Assembly (NCBI GenBank): GCA_028718575.1
Contig: JAQULN010000133.1
Coordinates: 1-7,555, forward strand
Length of the DNA: 7,555 nt
Direction of reading: 5' to 3'
From: Candidatus Krumholzibacteriia bacterium
GTDB lineage: Bacteria > Krumholzibacteriota > Krumholzibacteriia > LZORAL124-64-63
Below the pieces are notes generated by a model, which was not told the origin of the DNA, ran no database searches, and saw only the letters and a program-made list of their open reading frames with translations. Made by a program: the position numbers and the translations under genes. This document shows, one piece after another, positions 6,655-7,555 of this stretch; the stretch's first letter is position 1, and each line of letters begins with the position of its first letter.

Positions 6655-7152
6655 TTATGCCCCGGATTCCCGGATAGCGGCGATGATGGAGGAGGTCGAC
6701 CAACCCGCCTGCATTGGCACCCGGACGACAGCGCCGCCCCAGCTGCGTACCTCGCTGGCGCCGACGATGTCCGCGTCCACGTACTCGGACCCCTTGACGA
6801 GCACGTCCGGGCGCACCTGGAGGATCACCTCCAGCGGAGTCGGTTCGCCAAATATGGTGACGGCCGCGACGGGCCGCAAGGCGGCGATCAGGGCGGCACG
6901 CCCGGCGGCGGGGACCAATGGGCGCGACGGCCCCTTGAGTGCGCGGACGCCCGCATCGTCGTTGACCGCCACGAGCAGGCGATCGGCCAGTCCGGCGGCG
7001 GCCGCCAGACTGTACAGATGCCCCGGGTGTACTAGGTCGAAGCAGCCGTTGGTGAACGCGATGGTCAAACCCGCGTCGCGCTGCGCCTGCGCCCAGGCGG
7101 CGAGCTCGCACCGCGCGAGAACCCGGCCGCGGTCCACCACGCGCGCCTTCAT
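6655..7152 (-). CDS. rfaE2: D-glycero-beta-D-manno-heptose 1-phosphate adenylyltransferase
   Basis: This enzyme joins AMP from ATP to heptose 1-phosphate, giving ADP-D-glycero-D-manno-heptose, the precursor of inner-core lipopolysaccharide heptose. The 165-residue product is a cytidylyltransferase-like nucleotidyltransferase with the signature FTNGCFDLVHPGH (33-45), where HPGH is the HxGH nucleotide-binding motif. It also has AVNDD (62-66), the KGSEY motif (120-124) and GWSTSSII (150-157), the form of the ISTS-like motif seen in RfaE2. In E. coli this activity is the C-terminal half of HldE; here it is a separate gene. The ATG at 7152 overlaps the rfaE1 stop (ATGA) and has AGGGGGA 6 nt upstream. 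Other cytidylyltransferases (for example glycerol-3-phosphate type) are possible in principle, but the adjacent kinase makes the heptose role very likely. Confidence 0.93.
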   Translation of the reverse strand: MKARVVDRGRVLARCELAAWAQAQRDAGLTIAFTNGCFDLVHPGHLYSLAAAAGLADRLLVAVNDDAGVRALKGPSRPLVPAAGRAALIAALRPVAAVTIFGEPTPLEVILQVRPDVLVKGSEYVDADIVGASEVRSWGGAVVRVPMQAGWSTSSIIAAIRESGA

Positions 7153-7555
7153 CCCAGATCCCCCTGCCCGCAGGCCGCCGCCAGTTGCCGGCGGCTCACG
7201 GCGACGGTGCCCACCTCCCGAACGGCGAGTCCCGCGGCGTGGTTCGCCAGCGAGGCCGCCGAGAGGAAATCGGCGCCCGCCGCCAACGCTGCCGTATAGG
7301 CGGCAATCACCGTATCGCCGGCGCCGGTCACGTCGTAGACCTCGCTCGCCTCGGTCGGCAGGTGGTGCACGGCGCCGTCGCGAAGGAAGAGGCTCATGCC
7401 CTGTTCGCCGCGCGTGATCAGCACGCACGCGGCCTGCGTGCGCTCGCACAATAGACGGCCGACTTTCGTCAGGCTCTCGGCATTGGTGATCGGCAGCGCA
7501 CACGCTTGCTCGGCCTCGCGCTGGTTGGGGGTCAGCGAAGTGACGCCGCGGTATT
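7149..7555 (-). CDS. rfaE1: D-glycero-beta-D-manno-heptose-7-phosphate kinase (5' part outside window)
   Basis: RfaE1 phosphorylates heptose 7-phosphate at C1, the step before the phosphatase and RfaE2 in ADP-heptose synthesis. Only the C-terminal 134 residues are in the window; family kinases are about 320-330, so more than half lies beyond the right edge. The visible part is a PfkB/ribokinase fold: RGVTSLTPNQREAE near its start, LITRGEQGM in the middle, and the second PfkB signature DVTGAGDTVIAAYTAAL containing the GAGD anion hole and catalytic Asp, followed by the usual ANHAAGLAVREVGT helix. There is no start codon in view; the frame is open to the window edge. It ends in a 4-base ATGA overlap with rfaE2, so the two are translated together. 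Confidence 0.92.
   Translation of the reverse strand, partial: YRGVTSLTPNQREAEQACALPITNAESLTKVGRLLCERTQAACVLITRGEQGMSLFLRDGAVHHLPTEASEVYDVTGAGDTVIAAYTAALAAGADFLSAASLANHAAGLAVREVGTVAVSRRQLAAACGQGDLG

Noticed and set aside
5617..7035. Long plus-strand open frame of 472 codons opposite the cDPGS-like gene and rfaE2
   Set aside because: It is the antisense shadow of two well-supported minus-strand genes. It is rich in His, Asp, Arg and Val as typical GC-rich antisense frames are, has no recognisable domain and runs across a gene boundary.

Overview
The window is a compact, GC-rich (about two thirds G+C by eye) bacterial housekeeping segment. All nine genes lie on the minus strand, so transcription runs from high to low coordinates. 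Heptose genes for lipopolysaccharide point to a Gram-negative-type envelope. The mix of split heptose genes, sucC-sucD-ndk, a yceD-rpmF-plsX-fabD block and a cyclic 2,3-diphosphoglycerate synthase-like gene would fit a planctomycete or a related deep-branching lineage. That placement is a guess from gene content, not from a marker gene.

In order of transcription: (1) 7555-5278 holds the C-terminal part of the heptose-7-phosphate kinase gene rfaE1 (cut by the window edge), the heptose-1-phosphate adenylyltransferase gene rfaE2 (ATGA overlap) and, 57 bp on, a 439-residue protein of the cDPG synthase / predicted GTPase family. A clean Rho-independent terminator (5229-5197) follows. (2) 5165-2717 holds sucC, sucD and ndk, tightly packed: 11 bp between sucC and sucD, and a one-base TGATG overlap between sucD and ndk. 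They couple the succinyl-CoA synthetase step of the TCA cycle to nucleoside diphosphate kinase. (3) 2677-1 holds a sigma70-type promoter (TTGACA, 17 bp, TAGAGT) followed almost at once by yceD (DUF177), then rpmF (ribosomal protein L32), plsX and fabD (cut by the window edge). This is the widespread operon joining ribosome assembly to phospholipid and fatty acid synthesis, here without fabH between plsX and fabD.

Most of the window is ordinary. The points worth a second look are the bacterial cDPG synthase-like gene next to ADP-heptose genes, the terminator only 31 nt before the sucC start codon with a possible promoter overlapping it, the probably leaderless GTG-started yceD, and a sharply AT-rich patch inside ndk. 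There is no gene-free stretch over 300 bases. I saw no tRNA, rRNA, insertion sequence, CRISPR array or obvious new multi-gene system.
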